Of a stretch of 13,998 nucleotides of DNA, positions 7,008 to 13,992 are shown piece after piece. The notes under the pieces were generated by a model. That model saw only the letters and a list, made by a program, of their open reading frames with translations, did no database searches and was not told the DNA's origin. The stretch's first letter is position 1, and every line of letters starts with the position of its first letter. Origin of the DNA: JBGCED01 sp045106055 (GTDB lineage: Bacteria > Pseudomonadota > Alphaproteobacteria > CBDDJK01); contig JBGCED010000137.1 of NCBI GenBank assembly GCA_045106055.1, positions 1-13,998 on the forward strand, in the 5' to 3' direction. A program made the position numbers and the translations under genes.

Positions 7008-7480
7008 CTAATTTTATCTGTTTTTAATGCCCATTCTTGCATCGCCTGTGCAGCGGTTTCATTATCAAGCTTGATCATGCCGATTGATCGTGATTTTGCG
7101 GGCAGGGACAGCTGTTCATAAAGAAACGCATCATCAAAACCAATGGCGGCGGCATCTTGCTGGGATTGCGCATAATATATCCGATCAATGCGCGCCCAAT
7201 AGATCGCAGCAAGGCACATTGGGCAAGGTTCGCAGCTGGAATAAATGACGCAGCCCGACAGGTCAAAATTTCCCAGCGCTGCCGCAGCTTCACGAATTGC
7301 TGTGATTTCTGCGTGGGCAGTTGGATCGCAAGTGGAGGTTACCTTATTATAGCCATGGGCGATCACAACACCATCCTTAACAATCACCGCGCCAAAAGGG
7401 CCGCCAAAATTTGCCCGCATCCGTTCAAGCGATAATTTTGCCGCCTGTTCCATAAAATCCTGTTCTGTTTGATTGCTCAT
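7001..7480 (-). CDS. guaD: Guanine deaminase (CDA-fold, GuaD family)
   Basis: 159 residues, close to Bacillus GuaD (156). It is a zinc-dependent cytidine-deaminase-fold enzyme converting guanine to xanthine and ammonia in the cytoplasm. Visible residues: the HAE motif (His56 zinc ligand, Glu58 proton shuttle) in DPTAHAEITAIREA, and the PCPMC motif (Cys86, Cys89 zinc ligands). GFDDAF (115-118 region) and a C-terminal Tyr159 correspond to the substrate-recognising Asp and the domain-swapped C-terminal Tyr described for B. subtilis GuaD. These two features favour guanine deaminase over tRNA adenosine deaminase TadA or a cytosine deaminase. ATG at 7480 is the only sensible start. It is divergently transcribed from the lipoprotein-gpt unit; Gpt would use the xanthine it produces. 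It is first in the - strand series but 84 bases from the next gene, so it may have its own transcript. Confidence 0.9.
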   Translation of the reverse strand: MSNQTEQDFMEQAAKLSLERMRANFGGPFGAVIVKDGVVIAHGYNKVTSTCDPTAHAEITAIREAAAALGNFDLSGCVIYSSCEPCPMCLAAIYWARIDRIYYAQSQQDAAAIGFDDAFLYEQLSLPAKSRSIGMIKLDNETAAQAMQEWALKTDKISY

Positions 7481-7594
7481 GTAAAATTTGCTCTTATAAA
7501 AAGGTGAAACGCTAAGTTTTTTAAAAAAAACTTGTAAAATTTTGATTATTAAGGCAATGATCTGTAATCAATCTAGCCTATTGGATTTGTCTTT
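7481..7594. promoter_or_regulatory. Divergent promoter region between guaD and the lipoprotein-gpt unit
   Basis: This 114-base, strongly AT-rich gap separates two divergent transcription units, so it should hold both promoters. Visible elements: a perfect palindrome at 7514-7533 (arms AAGTTTTTT and AAAAAACTT around AA), a short direct repeat (GTAAAATTTG at 7481 and GTAAAATTTTG at 7534), and TATAAG on the - strand at 7492-7497 as a possible guaD -10 box. No pair of -35/-10 boxes is convincing in either direction. The dyad is centred about 43 bases from the guaD start and 71 from the other start. Confidence 0.45.
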
Positions 7595-8140
7595 ATGATT
7601 CAACTTTTAAATATAGGTGCGCTTTATGCGCGCTGGTTTCAAGTTACCATCATTACGGGATTTTTAATCTTATTGGCAGGGTGCGGGTCAACGCTATGGC
7701 CAAGCGATGATGATGTATCAGACAATATGGACCAATCACCACCATCTGCGCCCCAAAATTTTCCCCTGCTATATCCCGCGCCAGATCAAGAACGCGCCAA
7801 TCAAAGCAGCCAAAACATAAATATAAGCCCGGCCCCACAAACCGCGCAGCGTTTAAATAACAAGCCGATCTTGACGGTTTATTTCACAGAAGAAAATACA
7901 GCCTATCAGCGCAGCCTTTTAAAAGTGGTGGAACGGGTGTTGCCGTTAAAGCCTGATGCGCGCTTTACCATCTTTGGCATCAGTCCCGCCGATACAAGCG
8001 CAGAATATGAACGCATGATGCGTTATAATGATCGCATTCGGCAATCCTTAACAGATATGGGCATTCAAAACACCCGCATCAGCGATTATGTTGCAGCGGG
8101 GCAGGGCGGATACCCGCAAATTATGGTATATGTTGAATGA
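7595..8140 (+). CDS. Unidentified lipoprotein with OmpA-like-looking C-terminal domain
   Basis: 181 residues. The N-terminal signal peptide has a hydrophobic stretch (about 16-28) and the lipobox LLAGC, placing the lipidated Cys at residue 30. A Pro/Ser/Gln/Asn-rich, probably disordered linker covers about 36-90. The C-terminal ~90 residues contain ILTVYFTEE, RFTIFGIS, RYNDRIRQSLTDMGIQNTRI and GYPQIMVYVE. The order (beta strand, helix, beta strand with a short helix, then helix ending in GI-x-x-x-RI, then a terminal strand) recalls the OmpA/MotB peptidoglycan-binding fold. The diagnostic Asp and Arg of that family are not clearly present, so this is a weak suggestion. It is the first gene of the + strand series, 22 bases before gpt. 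Function is unknown; a periplasmic envelope location is likely. Confidence 0.72.
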   Translation: MIQLLNIGALYARWFQVTIITGFLILLAGCGSTLWPSDDDVSDNMDQSPPSAPQNFPLLYPAPDQERANQSSQNINISPAPQTAQRLNNKPILTVYFTEENTAYQRSLLKVVERVLPLKPDARFTIFGISPADTSAEYERMMRYNDRIRQSLTDMGIQNTRISDYVAAGQGGYPQIMVYVE

Positions 8141-8152
8141 TTTCTTTAAAGC

Positions 8153-8156
8153 GAGG
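8153..8156 (+). promoter_or_regulatory. Ribosome binding site fixing the gpt start
   Basis: GAGG lies 6 bases before ATG 8163. It picks this ATG over the upstream in-frame ATG at 8088, which would overlap the lipoprotein gene and add 25 residues not seen in Gpt proteins. Confidence 0.65.
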
Positions 8157-8162
8157 CATAAG

Positions 8163-8648
8163 ATGAGCGATCCCTATAACAAAGAATTTCCTGTTTCTTG
8201 GAGCGAATTACACCGCGATTCGCGCGCACTTGCATGGCGATTATCCGAAGCAAAACCCTTTAAAGGCATTGTCGCCGTGACAAGGGGCGGGCTGGTGCCT
8301 GCGGCGATTGTTGCACGCGAGCTTGATGTCCGCTTGATTGATACGGTATGTATTGCAAGCTATGATCATCAAAAGCTGGGCAAGCCTTCTGTTTTAAAAG
8401 GGATTGATTCAGATGGCGAAGATTGGTTGATTGTGGATGATCTGGTGGATACAGGCAGCACCGCAAAATTGGTGCGCGAAATGCTGCCCAAGGCACATTT
8501 TGCAACCATTTACGCAAAACCATCGGGGCGGCCGCTGGTGGATAGTTATATTACCGAAGTATCCCAAGATACATGGATTTATTTCCCGTGGGATTTAATG
8601 TCAACCTATGCAAAACCGATCCGTGAACGCAGCGATGAACGCGGTTAA
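8163..8648 (+). CDS. gpt: Xanthine-guanine phosphoribosyltransferase
   Basis: 161 residues from ATG 8163, near the E. coli Gpt length (152). It transfers the phosphoribosyl group of PRPP to xanthine or guanine, giving XMP or GMP in purine salvage; it is cytoplasmic or loosely membrane-associated. Visible signatures: VAVTRGGLVPAAIVARELDVR (about 37-57), DTVCIASYDHQ (60-70), the PRPP-binding loop IVDDLVDTGST (90-100) with the two acidic residues, KAHFATIYAKPSGRPLVD (110-127), and the base-binding QDTWIYFPWD (135-144), which resembles the E. coli QDTWIEQPWD. The Gpt-type end distinguishes it from Hpt. It follows the lipoprotein gene by 22 bases and overlaps the NeuB-like gene by 14 bases, so translation of the sugar gene is probably coupled to it. 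With guaD it makes a two-step route from guanine through xanthine to XMP. Confidence 0.94.
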   Translation: MSDPYNKEFPVSWSELHRDSRALAWRLSEAKPFKGIVAVTRGGLVPAAIVARELDVRLIDTVCIASYDHQKLGKPSVLKGIDSDGEDWLIVDDLVDTGSTAKLVREMLPKAHFATIYAKPSGRPLVDSYITEVSQDTWIYFPWDLMSTYAKPIRERSDERG

Positions 8649-9549
8649 TCTTAATTCATGCCCGCCATTATTTATCGCTGAAATATCCAGCAACCATTTA
8701 AAAGCAGGCGATAAAGCATTTGATCTTGATCGGGCGCTTGCAACCATTGATCAGGCGGCAAATATTGGGGCAAATGCAGTAAAATTTCAATTATTTAAGA
8801 TTGATCAGCTCTTCGCGCCAGAAATTTTGGCTGCCAGCCCGCAGCATCGTGCGCGTGCCGCATGGGAATTGCCGCTTGATGCCATTCCTAAGCTAGCACA
8901 ACACAGCAAAGCACAGGGCTTGCAATTTGCTTGCACCCCTTTTGATCTGGAAGCCGCCGCCTATATTGCGCCCCATGTTGATTTTTTCAAAATTGCATCC
9001 TATGAATTATTATGGCATGAATTGCTGCTTGCTTGTCTTTCCTATCAAAAACCCGTTATTCTATCAACGGGCATGGCAACGCTGGACGAGATTGAGGCGG
9101 CGATTGCTGCTGCAAAGCAGCATCAAGCATCAAGCCCCACTTTGGAATTAATGCACTGCGTGTCAAGCTATCCAACCCCGCTTGAAGATTGCAATCTTGC
9201 TGCCATTTCAACCCTTCGCGCGCAAACGGGGCTTAATGTTGGCTGGTCGGATCATTCAAAACACCCTGCTGCGTTGCTGGCAGCCTGTTTGCGCTATGGG
9301 GCAAGTTCGGTTGAGTTTCACCTTGATCTTGATGGCACAGGCGCAGAATATGCCCCTGGTCATTGCTGGCTTCCTGCTGAAATTAAGCCCTTAATTCAGC
9401 TGATCCATAACGCACACAAGGCTGCGGGCGATGGGATCAAACGCCCCGCTTTATCCGAACAGGCGGATTGTGCTTGGCGTGCCGATCCTGATGATGGGCT
9501 GCGCCCATTAAAGGCGAAACGCGCCGAATTTATTCATAAAAGCGCATAA
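8635..9549 (+). CDS. spsE: NeuB/SpsE-family nonulosonic acid synthase without SAF domain
   Basis: 304 residues from ATG 8635 (ATG 8608 would add nine; the shorter form starts just before the conserved FIAEISSNH). The family condenses PEP with a six-carbon 2-acetamido or diacetamido sugar to make a nine-carbon nonulosonic acid (sialic, pseudaminic or legionaminic type). TIM-barrel signatures: FIAEISSNH (13-21), AVKFQLFK (48-55), ACTPFD (99-104), FFKIASYEL (117-125), ILSTGMAT (142-149), MHCVSSYPTP (173-182) and GWSDHS (203-208). Two oddities: the usual E-K-H-F block reads VEFHLDLDG, with E227 and H229 kept but Lys replaced by Phe. The protein also ends after WRADPDDGLRPLKAKR with no C-terminal SAF/antifreeze domain (usual length 330-370). 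It overlaps gpt by 14 bases and is 7 bases from the SpsF-SpsG fusion. The exact sugar is unknown. Confidence 0.87.
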   Translation: MNAVNLNSCPPLFIAEISSNHLKAGDKAFDLDRALATIDQAANIGANAVKFQLFKIDQLFAPEILAASPQHRARAAWELPLDAIPKLAQHSKAQGLQFACTPFDLEAAAYIAPHVDFFKIASYELLWHELLLACLSYQKPVILSTGMATLDEIEAAIAAAKQHQASSPTLELMHCVSSYPTPLEDCNLAAISTLRAQTGLNVGWSDHSKHPAALLAACLRYGASSVEFHLDLDGTGAEYAPGHCWLPAEIKPLIQLIHNAHKAAGDGIKRPALSEQADCAWRADPDDGLRPLKAKRAEFIHKSA

Positions 9550-9556
9550 AAACACC

Positions 9557-11338
9557 ATGGAACAGGCAATCGCGGTGATACAAGCGCGCATGGAATCCAC
9601 AAGGCTTCCTGGCAAGATGCTGATGGATATTGCAGGAATGCCATTGATGGGGCATGTGATTTGCCAGTTACAAGCTTCCAAGACAATATCAAAAATCATT
9701 GTTGCAACCTCAACTTCGCCCGCAGATGATCGGTTGGCGGCATATGTAAGCCATCATTTCAATCAAGATTCAAGAATCGCCGTGATGCGCGGCGATCAAC
9801 ATAGCGTATTATCGCGCTTTACCGCCGCAGCAACCAAATTTCCCGCGACCTATATGGTCAGGATTTGCGGCGATATTGCAATCGCAGACGGCGCGCTGAT
9901 TGATGCCATGCTGGATGATCTATCCCGCACACAGGCGGATTATCTGGATGGCATGACAGGGAAAACCCCGCTTTATGGCGGGATTGAACCCATTCGCACC
10001 ACCGCATTTTGGCGCATGGTAGATGAAGCAGGATCAGACCCAATCGCGCTTGAACATGTCACGGGCTGGCTAAATCACGCGCAGCCACATTGGCTAAAGC
10101 GCGCGGAGTTTCGCGCCGCAGCAGATTATTATGCGGATCAAACAGATAAGGATGGTGCGCAGCCCACTGCGATCAGGCTATGGGTTGACAGCCAAGCCGA
10201 TCTTGACTTTATCCGCGCGCTTTACACGCACAGCAAGGCACAAGCGGGCGCGCTGTCATTCGCCCAAATTAAGAAAATCATCTCAAAACACCCAGAATTG
10301 CTAGGCTTAAATCAGATGGTGCGCCAAAAAACCGTTACCCAGAAAACCCGCCGCCTATTGCTGGTTGCGGAAGCGGGGCATCGGATTGGCATTGGGCATT
10401 TAAAACGGATCACAATGCTTGCACAGCAGCTGATCAATCAGCAAGGTTGCGGCGTGCATTTATTGATTGCGCATGATGGGATTGATCTTGCGGATACAGC
10501 ATTGCCTTATGATGAAACGCCGCTGCCAATCACCCAAAGCGTGATCATAGATCAATGCAGGGTCTTTTCTTTTGATGGGATTGTGCTTGATGTTCAAACC
10601 CCCGATCTATTGCTGGATCAGCTTCATCACATATGCCCAAATCTGCCGATTATCTTAATTGATGATGGCAGTGCGCGCAATTTAAATGCAAGCCTTAGCT
10701 TTCTACCCCCGCTTGCGCAGCTGCCGCAGCATGGCAAACATACAAAATGCCATAGCGGCATGGATTGGATGATTTTGCCTGCCATGACCAAGCCCGCGAT
10801 TGGCAGATCCAAGCTTGATCCAGATCAAATTAAGCTGTTAATCACCATGGGCGGGGCTGATCCAAGCGGGTTATCTTTGCGGGTTTTAACCCAGCTTAGC
10901 GCATTACAAGATACACGCCATCTTGACATAAAATTGGTCATTGGCAAGGCGATGACGCATCGCACAGAATTAGAAAATATGGCAAAAAACACCGCATTGC
11001 CACTGGATATTATCATTGATCCAGATGGGCTTGCCGATTTGCTTGATCAGGCGGATATTATTCTATGCCGTTTTGGGATTACTGCTTATGAAGCCCATGC
11101 CCGCAATCGCGTGCAATTATGCTGGCTGGATGGCAGGGAAAAACAAGATGCGATGATTAGCTTTAATCAGCTTGGCGGTAGCCTGTTTGCCGAAGATCAC
11201 CCCGATTGGATCAATCATTTTAAAAATGGACAAGCATTATCTGCGCTTATCCATCAGCAATATCAGTCCTTTTCTCCCCATTCATCCCCCCATCATCATG
11301 CCATTCTTGAAAAAATTATGGATGTCATCAATTCATAG
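9557..11338 (+). CDS. Fusion of SpsF-type cytidylyltransferase and SpsG/PseG-type GT-B domain
   Basis: 593 residues, close to the sum of B. subtilis SpsF and SpsG (about 240 + 340). Domain 1 (about 1-245) is a nucleotidyltransferase: VIQARMESTRLPGK (7-20), RGDQHSVLSRF (78-88), RICGDIAIADGALID (102-116; D106 in the metal-binding D-x-P-L position), EHVTGW (166-171), WVDSQADLDFIRALY (209-223). It should attach CMP to a sugar acid. A polar linker (about 246-265) leads to domain 2 (266-593), a PseG/MurG-like fold: AGHRIGIGHLKR, with H281 in the PseG catalytic GxGH position, ILIDDG (366-371), LITMGGADPSG (428-438), and ADIILCRFGITAYEA (499-513). PseG hydrolyses a UDP-diacetamido sugar to give the NeuB-type substrate. 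The frame is continuous with no sign of a sequencing fusion. It is the third gene of a tight unit after gpt and spsE; the GGS/E nucleotide motif of PseG is partly altered (FGITAYE). Specific substrates are inferred. Confidence 0.86.
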   Translation: MEQAIAVIQARMESTRLPGKMLMDIAGMPLMGHVICQLQASKTISKIIVATSTSPADDRLAAYVSHHFNQDSRIAVMRGDQHSVLSRFTAAATKFPATYMVRICGDIAIADGALIDAMLDDLSRTQADYLDGMTGKTPLYGGIEPIRTTAFWRMVDEAGSDPIALEHVTGWLNHAQPHWLKRAEFRAAADYYADQTDKDGAQPTAIRLWVDSQADLDFIRALYTHSKAQAGALSFAQIKKIISKHPELLGLNQMVRQKTVTQKTRRLLLVAEAGHRIGIGHLKRITMLAQQLINQQGCGVHLLIAHDGIDLADTALPYDETPLPITQSVIIDQCRVFSFDGIVLDVQTPDLLLDQLHHICPNLPIILIDDGSARNLNASLSFLPPLAQLPQHGKHTKCHSGMDWMILPAMTKPAIGRSKLDPDQIKLLITMGGADPSGLSLRVLTQLSALQDTRHLDIKLVIGKAMTHRTELENMAKNTALPLDIIIDPDGLADLLDQADIILCRFGITAYEAHARNRVQLCWLDGREKQDAMISFNQLGGSLFAEDHPDWINHFKNGQALSALIHQQYQSFSPHSSPHHHAILEKIMDVINS

Positions 11339-11348
11339 CCGTGTGATA

Positions 11349-11354
11349 TATAAT
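11349..11354 (+). promoter_or_regulatory. Possible -10 box for hisS-tyrS
   Basis: A perfect TATAAT lies 60 bases before the hisS start in the 76-base gap after the fusion gene. No matching -35 hexamer is seen 16-18 bases upstream, and the gap is AT-rich, so chance occurrence is possible. A promoter here would let the two tRNA synthetase genes be transcribed apart from the sugar genes. Confidence 0.3.
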
Positions 11355-11403
11355 AATTTGATTTTTTGATGTGGCTGGGATATGAACTTAATCTCATAAA
11401 AAT

Positions 11404-11410
11404 AAGGTGG
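11404..11410 (+). promoter_or_regulatory. Ribosome binding site of hisS
   Basis: AAGGTGG ends 4 bases before ATG 11415 but only 1 base before ATG 11412, so the second of the two adjacent ATG codons is the better start. Confidence 0.6.
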
Positions 11411-11414
11411 CATG

Positions 11415-12713
11415 ATGACAAAATCCAATAAAGCTGAGACCGAATCGGTAAAAATGAAACCTTTAACTTCTTTGCGCGGGATGCATGATATTCTGCCCGA
11501 TCAAATGCACCGCCACCGCGCGGTGATTGATAAAGCGCGCCATGTTGCCGCCAGCTATGGCTTTCAAGAAATGGCAACCCCGCTGCTTGAACCGCTGGAA
11601 GTATTTGTGCGCACTTTGGGTGAAACCACCGATATTGTGACTAAGGAAATGTATCATTTTCAAGATAAAAATGGCGATGATGTGACGCTGCGCCCTGAAA
11701 ATACGGCAAGCGTGATGCGCGCTTTTGCCAATCATGGGCTTCAACAGCATGGCATTGCAAAGTTTTTTTACGCAGGGCCAATGTTTCGCTATGAACGCCC
11801 GCAAAAAGGCAGACTGCGCCAATTTCATCAAATTGGCATTGAAGCGATTGGACCTGCAAGCGCGCAAGCGGATATTGAAGCGATTGCGTGCGGATTTTTG
11901 TGTTTAAAGGCGCTTGGCATAGCGGAATTGACGGTTTTAAACCTAAATTCATTGGGCAACACAACAAGCCGCGCTGCCTATCGTGATGCGCTGGTTGCTT
12001 ATTTTAGCGATCATATTGATTCATTATCGGATGAATCGCGTGAGCGGCTGCACCGCAATCCATTGCGCATTCTTGATTCCAAATCCAAACAGGATCAAAA
12101 GCTGGTTGAACAAGTGCCGCTATTTGATGATTATATGGATGCAGAAAGCAAGGATTTCTTTGATGAAGTTAAGGCGGGGCTAGATAATTTGGGCATTCAC
12201 TATCGCCTAAACCGTGCATTGGTGCGGGGTTTGGATTATTATTGCCATACTGCATTTGAATTTATTACCGATGAATTGGGCGCGCAAGGCACTGTGCTTG
12301 GGGGCGGGCGTTATGATGGGCTTGCTGAATTTATGGGCTTTTCGCATGTGCCAGCTGTGGGCTGGGCTGCGGGCATTGAACGGCTGGCAATGCTTATTGA
12401 CGCACCGCCGCCGCCAGCCCGTGCGATTATGATCATCCCAATCGGCGCGGATGCACAAGCAAAAGCCATGCAGCTTGCCCATCATATGCGCATCCATGAT
12501 CTTTATGTTGAACTAAATTACAGCAATGGCAATATCGGTAAGCGGCTGAAGCAAGCCACCAAATTAAATGCGCGCTTTGCATTAATTCTGGGCGATGACG
12601 AGCTTGCCAATAACAGCATTCAATTACGGGATTTGGATCGGTCAACACAATTATCCATCAATCAAGATCAGTTAATTGAAAGAATCAATCATCTATCAAC
12701 CATAGAAAATTGA
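11415..12713 (+). CDS. hisS: Histidyl-tRNA synthetase
   Basis: 432 residues, a normal bacterial HisRS length. Class II enzyme charging tRNA-His. Motif 1 region: LRGMHDILPDQ (20-30). Motif 2: TLRPENTASVMRAF (91-104) and GPMFRYERPQKGRLRQFHQIG (121-141). HisA/HisB loops: ALVRGLDYYCHTAFEF (268-283) and LGGGRYDGL (295-303). Motif 3: AVGWAAGIERLAMLI (314-328). The C-terminal anticodon-binding domain runs from about 336 (IMIIPIG to the end). Motif 2 keeps the canonical RPQKGR, unlike the divergent HisRS of the Rhizobiales/Rhodobacterales/Caulobacterales group. The first ~13 residues are a polar extension, and an internal ATG at 11454 (MKPLTSLRG) also fits the family N-terminus. It precedes tyrS by 31 bases, so the two are probably co-transcribed. 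Confidence 0.97.
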   Translation: MTKSNKAETESVKMKPLTSLRGMHDILPDQMHRHRAVIDKARHVAASYGFQEMATPLLEPLEVFVRTLGETTDIVTKEMYHFQDKNGDDVTLRPENTASVMRAFANHGLQQHGIAKFFYAGPMFRYERPQKGRLRQFHQIGIEAIGPASAQADIEAIACGFLCLKALGIAELTVLNLNSLGNTTSRAAYRDALVAYFSDHIDSLSDESRERLHRNPLRILDSKSKQDQKLVEQVPLFDDYMDAESKDFFDEVKAGLDNLGIHYRLNRALVRGLDYYCHTAFEFITDELGAQGTVLGGGRYDGLAEFMGFSHVPAVGWAAGIERLAMLIDAPPPPARAIMIIPIGADAQAKAMQLAHHMRIHDLYVELNYSNGNIGKRLKQATKLNARFALILGDDELANNSIQLRDLDRSTQLSINQDQLIERINHLSTIEN

Positions 12714-12744
12714 ATAACAGACAAGATTCATTAAGGGCAGAAAA

Positions 12745-13992
12745 ATGGACAAGGATTTTATCGATCTGATTGAAGCGCGCGGTTTTTTAAACCAAATTAC
12801 CGACCGCGAAGCGCTTGCAAAACGAATGAAACAAGGCGTATTGCCTTGCTATATTGGTTATGATGCGACTGCACCTTCGCTGCATATTGGGTCATTAATT
12901 TCAATTATGCTGCTGCGCTGGTATCAGCAAGCGGGGCATAAGCCGATCATCTTGATGGGCGGCGGCACAACCAAAGTTGGCGATCCCAGCGGCAAGGATC
13001 AATCCAGACAATTATTAAGCATGGATGCGATCAATCACAATATTAACGGCATTAAGCAAGTCTTTGGCAAATTTATTCAATTTGGCGATGGCGCAAATGA
13101 TGCGATCATGGTTAATAACGCGGATTGGCTGGATAAATTGCAATATATTGATTTTTTGCGTGATTATGGGCGGCATTTTTCAATCAATCGTATGCTTGGC
13201 TTTGAATCGGTAAAGGCAAGGCTGGAGCGCGAACAAACCCTAAGCTTTTTGGAATTTAACTATATGATTCTGCAAGCCTATGATTTTGTTGAGCTTGCCA
13301 AACGCTATGGCTGCGCCTTGCAAATGGGCGGGTCGGATCAATGGGGCAATATCGTCAATGGGATTGAGCTTGGCAGGCGGGTTGAAAATCTGTCGCTTTA
13401 TGGGTTAACCACCCCGCTTTTAACGACTTCATCTGGTGCAAAAATGGGCAAAAGCGCAAATGGCGCAATCTGGCTAAACCAAGATATGCTTAGCCCTTAT
13501 GATTATTGGCAATTTTGGCGCAATAGCGAAGATGGCGATGTTGGCAGATTTTTAAAATTATTTACCCAGCTTCCGTTGGATGAAATTGCGCGGCTTGAAG
13601 CGCTTGAAGGCAATGAACTTAACGAGGCAAAGAAAATCTTGGCGGATCATGCAACCGCCCTGTGTCATGGTCAGCAAGCCGCCGATGAAGCCCATAAAAC
13701 AGCGGATGATATGTTTGGTAAAATGGGCGCAAGCGATGATTTGCCTAAGGTCACACTCAATGCTTCCCTGTTTGAGCAGGATCAAATTGGGCTATTGCGC
13801 GTGATCGTTGAAGCGGGCTTTGCTAAAACCAACAGCGATGCACGCCGCGCAGTTGCGCAAGGCGCGATCAAGCTTGATCAGCAGCCTGTAAATGATCCAA
13901 AGACATTCATATCCAAATCACAATTAAGCGATCAAAAGCCGCTAATGCTTTCCTTTGGCAGAAAAAAACATATCTTATTGATCTTGGAATAG
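12745..13992 (+). CDS. tyrS: Tyrosyl-tRNA synthetase
   Basis: 415 residues, complete to the TAG at 13990-13992. Class I enzyme charging tRNA-Tyr. Visible parts: YIGYDATAPSLHIGSL (36-51, the HIGH-type motif reads HIGS), GGGTTKVGDPSGKD (72-85), FLEFNYMILQAYDF (168-181), the Tyr/tRNA-binding GGSDQWGN (195-202), and the KMSKS loop as GAKMGKSANGAIWL (231-244). A C-terminal S4-like RNA-binding domain follows (about 344-410: GLLRVIVEAGFAKTNSDARRAVAQGAIKLD). HIGS and KMGKS are common variants in this TyrRS type and do not suggest loss of function. An AAGGG ribosome binding site (12733-12737) lies 7 bases before the ATG. It follows hisS by 31 bases. Confidence 0.97.
   Translation: MDKDFIDLIEARGFLNQITDREALAKRMKQGVLPCYIGYDATAPSLHIGSLISIMLLRWYQQAGHKPIILMGGGTTKVGDPSGKDQSRQLLSMDAINHNINGIKQVFGKFIQFGDGANDAIMVNNADWLDKLQYIDFLRDYGRHFSINRMLGFESVKARLEREQTLSFLEFNYMILQAYDFVELAKRYGCALQMGGSDQWGNIVNGIELGRRVENLSLYGLTTPLLTTSSGAKMGKSANGAIWLNQDMLSPYDYWQFWRNSEDGDVGRFLKLFTQLPLDEIARLEALEGNELNEAKKILADHATALCHGQQAADEAHKTADDMFGKMGASDDLPKVTLNASLFEQDQIGLLRVIVEAGFAKTNSDARRAVAQGAIKLDQQPVNDPKTFISKSQLSDQKPLMLSFGRKKHILLILE

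Noticed and set aside
8608..8637. ATG 8608 as start of the NeuB-like gene
   Set aside because: It would overlap gpt by 41 bases and add nine residues before the conserved N-terminus; ATG 8635 fits the family better. It is not fully excluded.
9794..9910. Possible frameshift or sequencing fusion creating the 593-residue protein
   Set aside because: Both domains have complete motifs in one continuous frame, and the domain junction (about residues 246-265, bases 10292-10351) is an ordinary polar linker without a homopolymer run that would suggest an error.
11463..11967. Antisense open frames within hisS
   Set aside because: Shadows of the strong hisS coding frame; the translations have no recognisable domains and no start signals.
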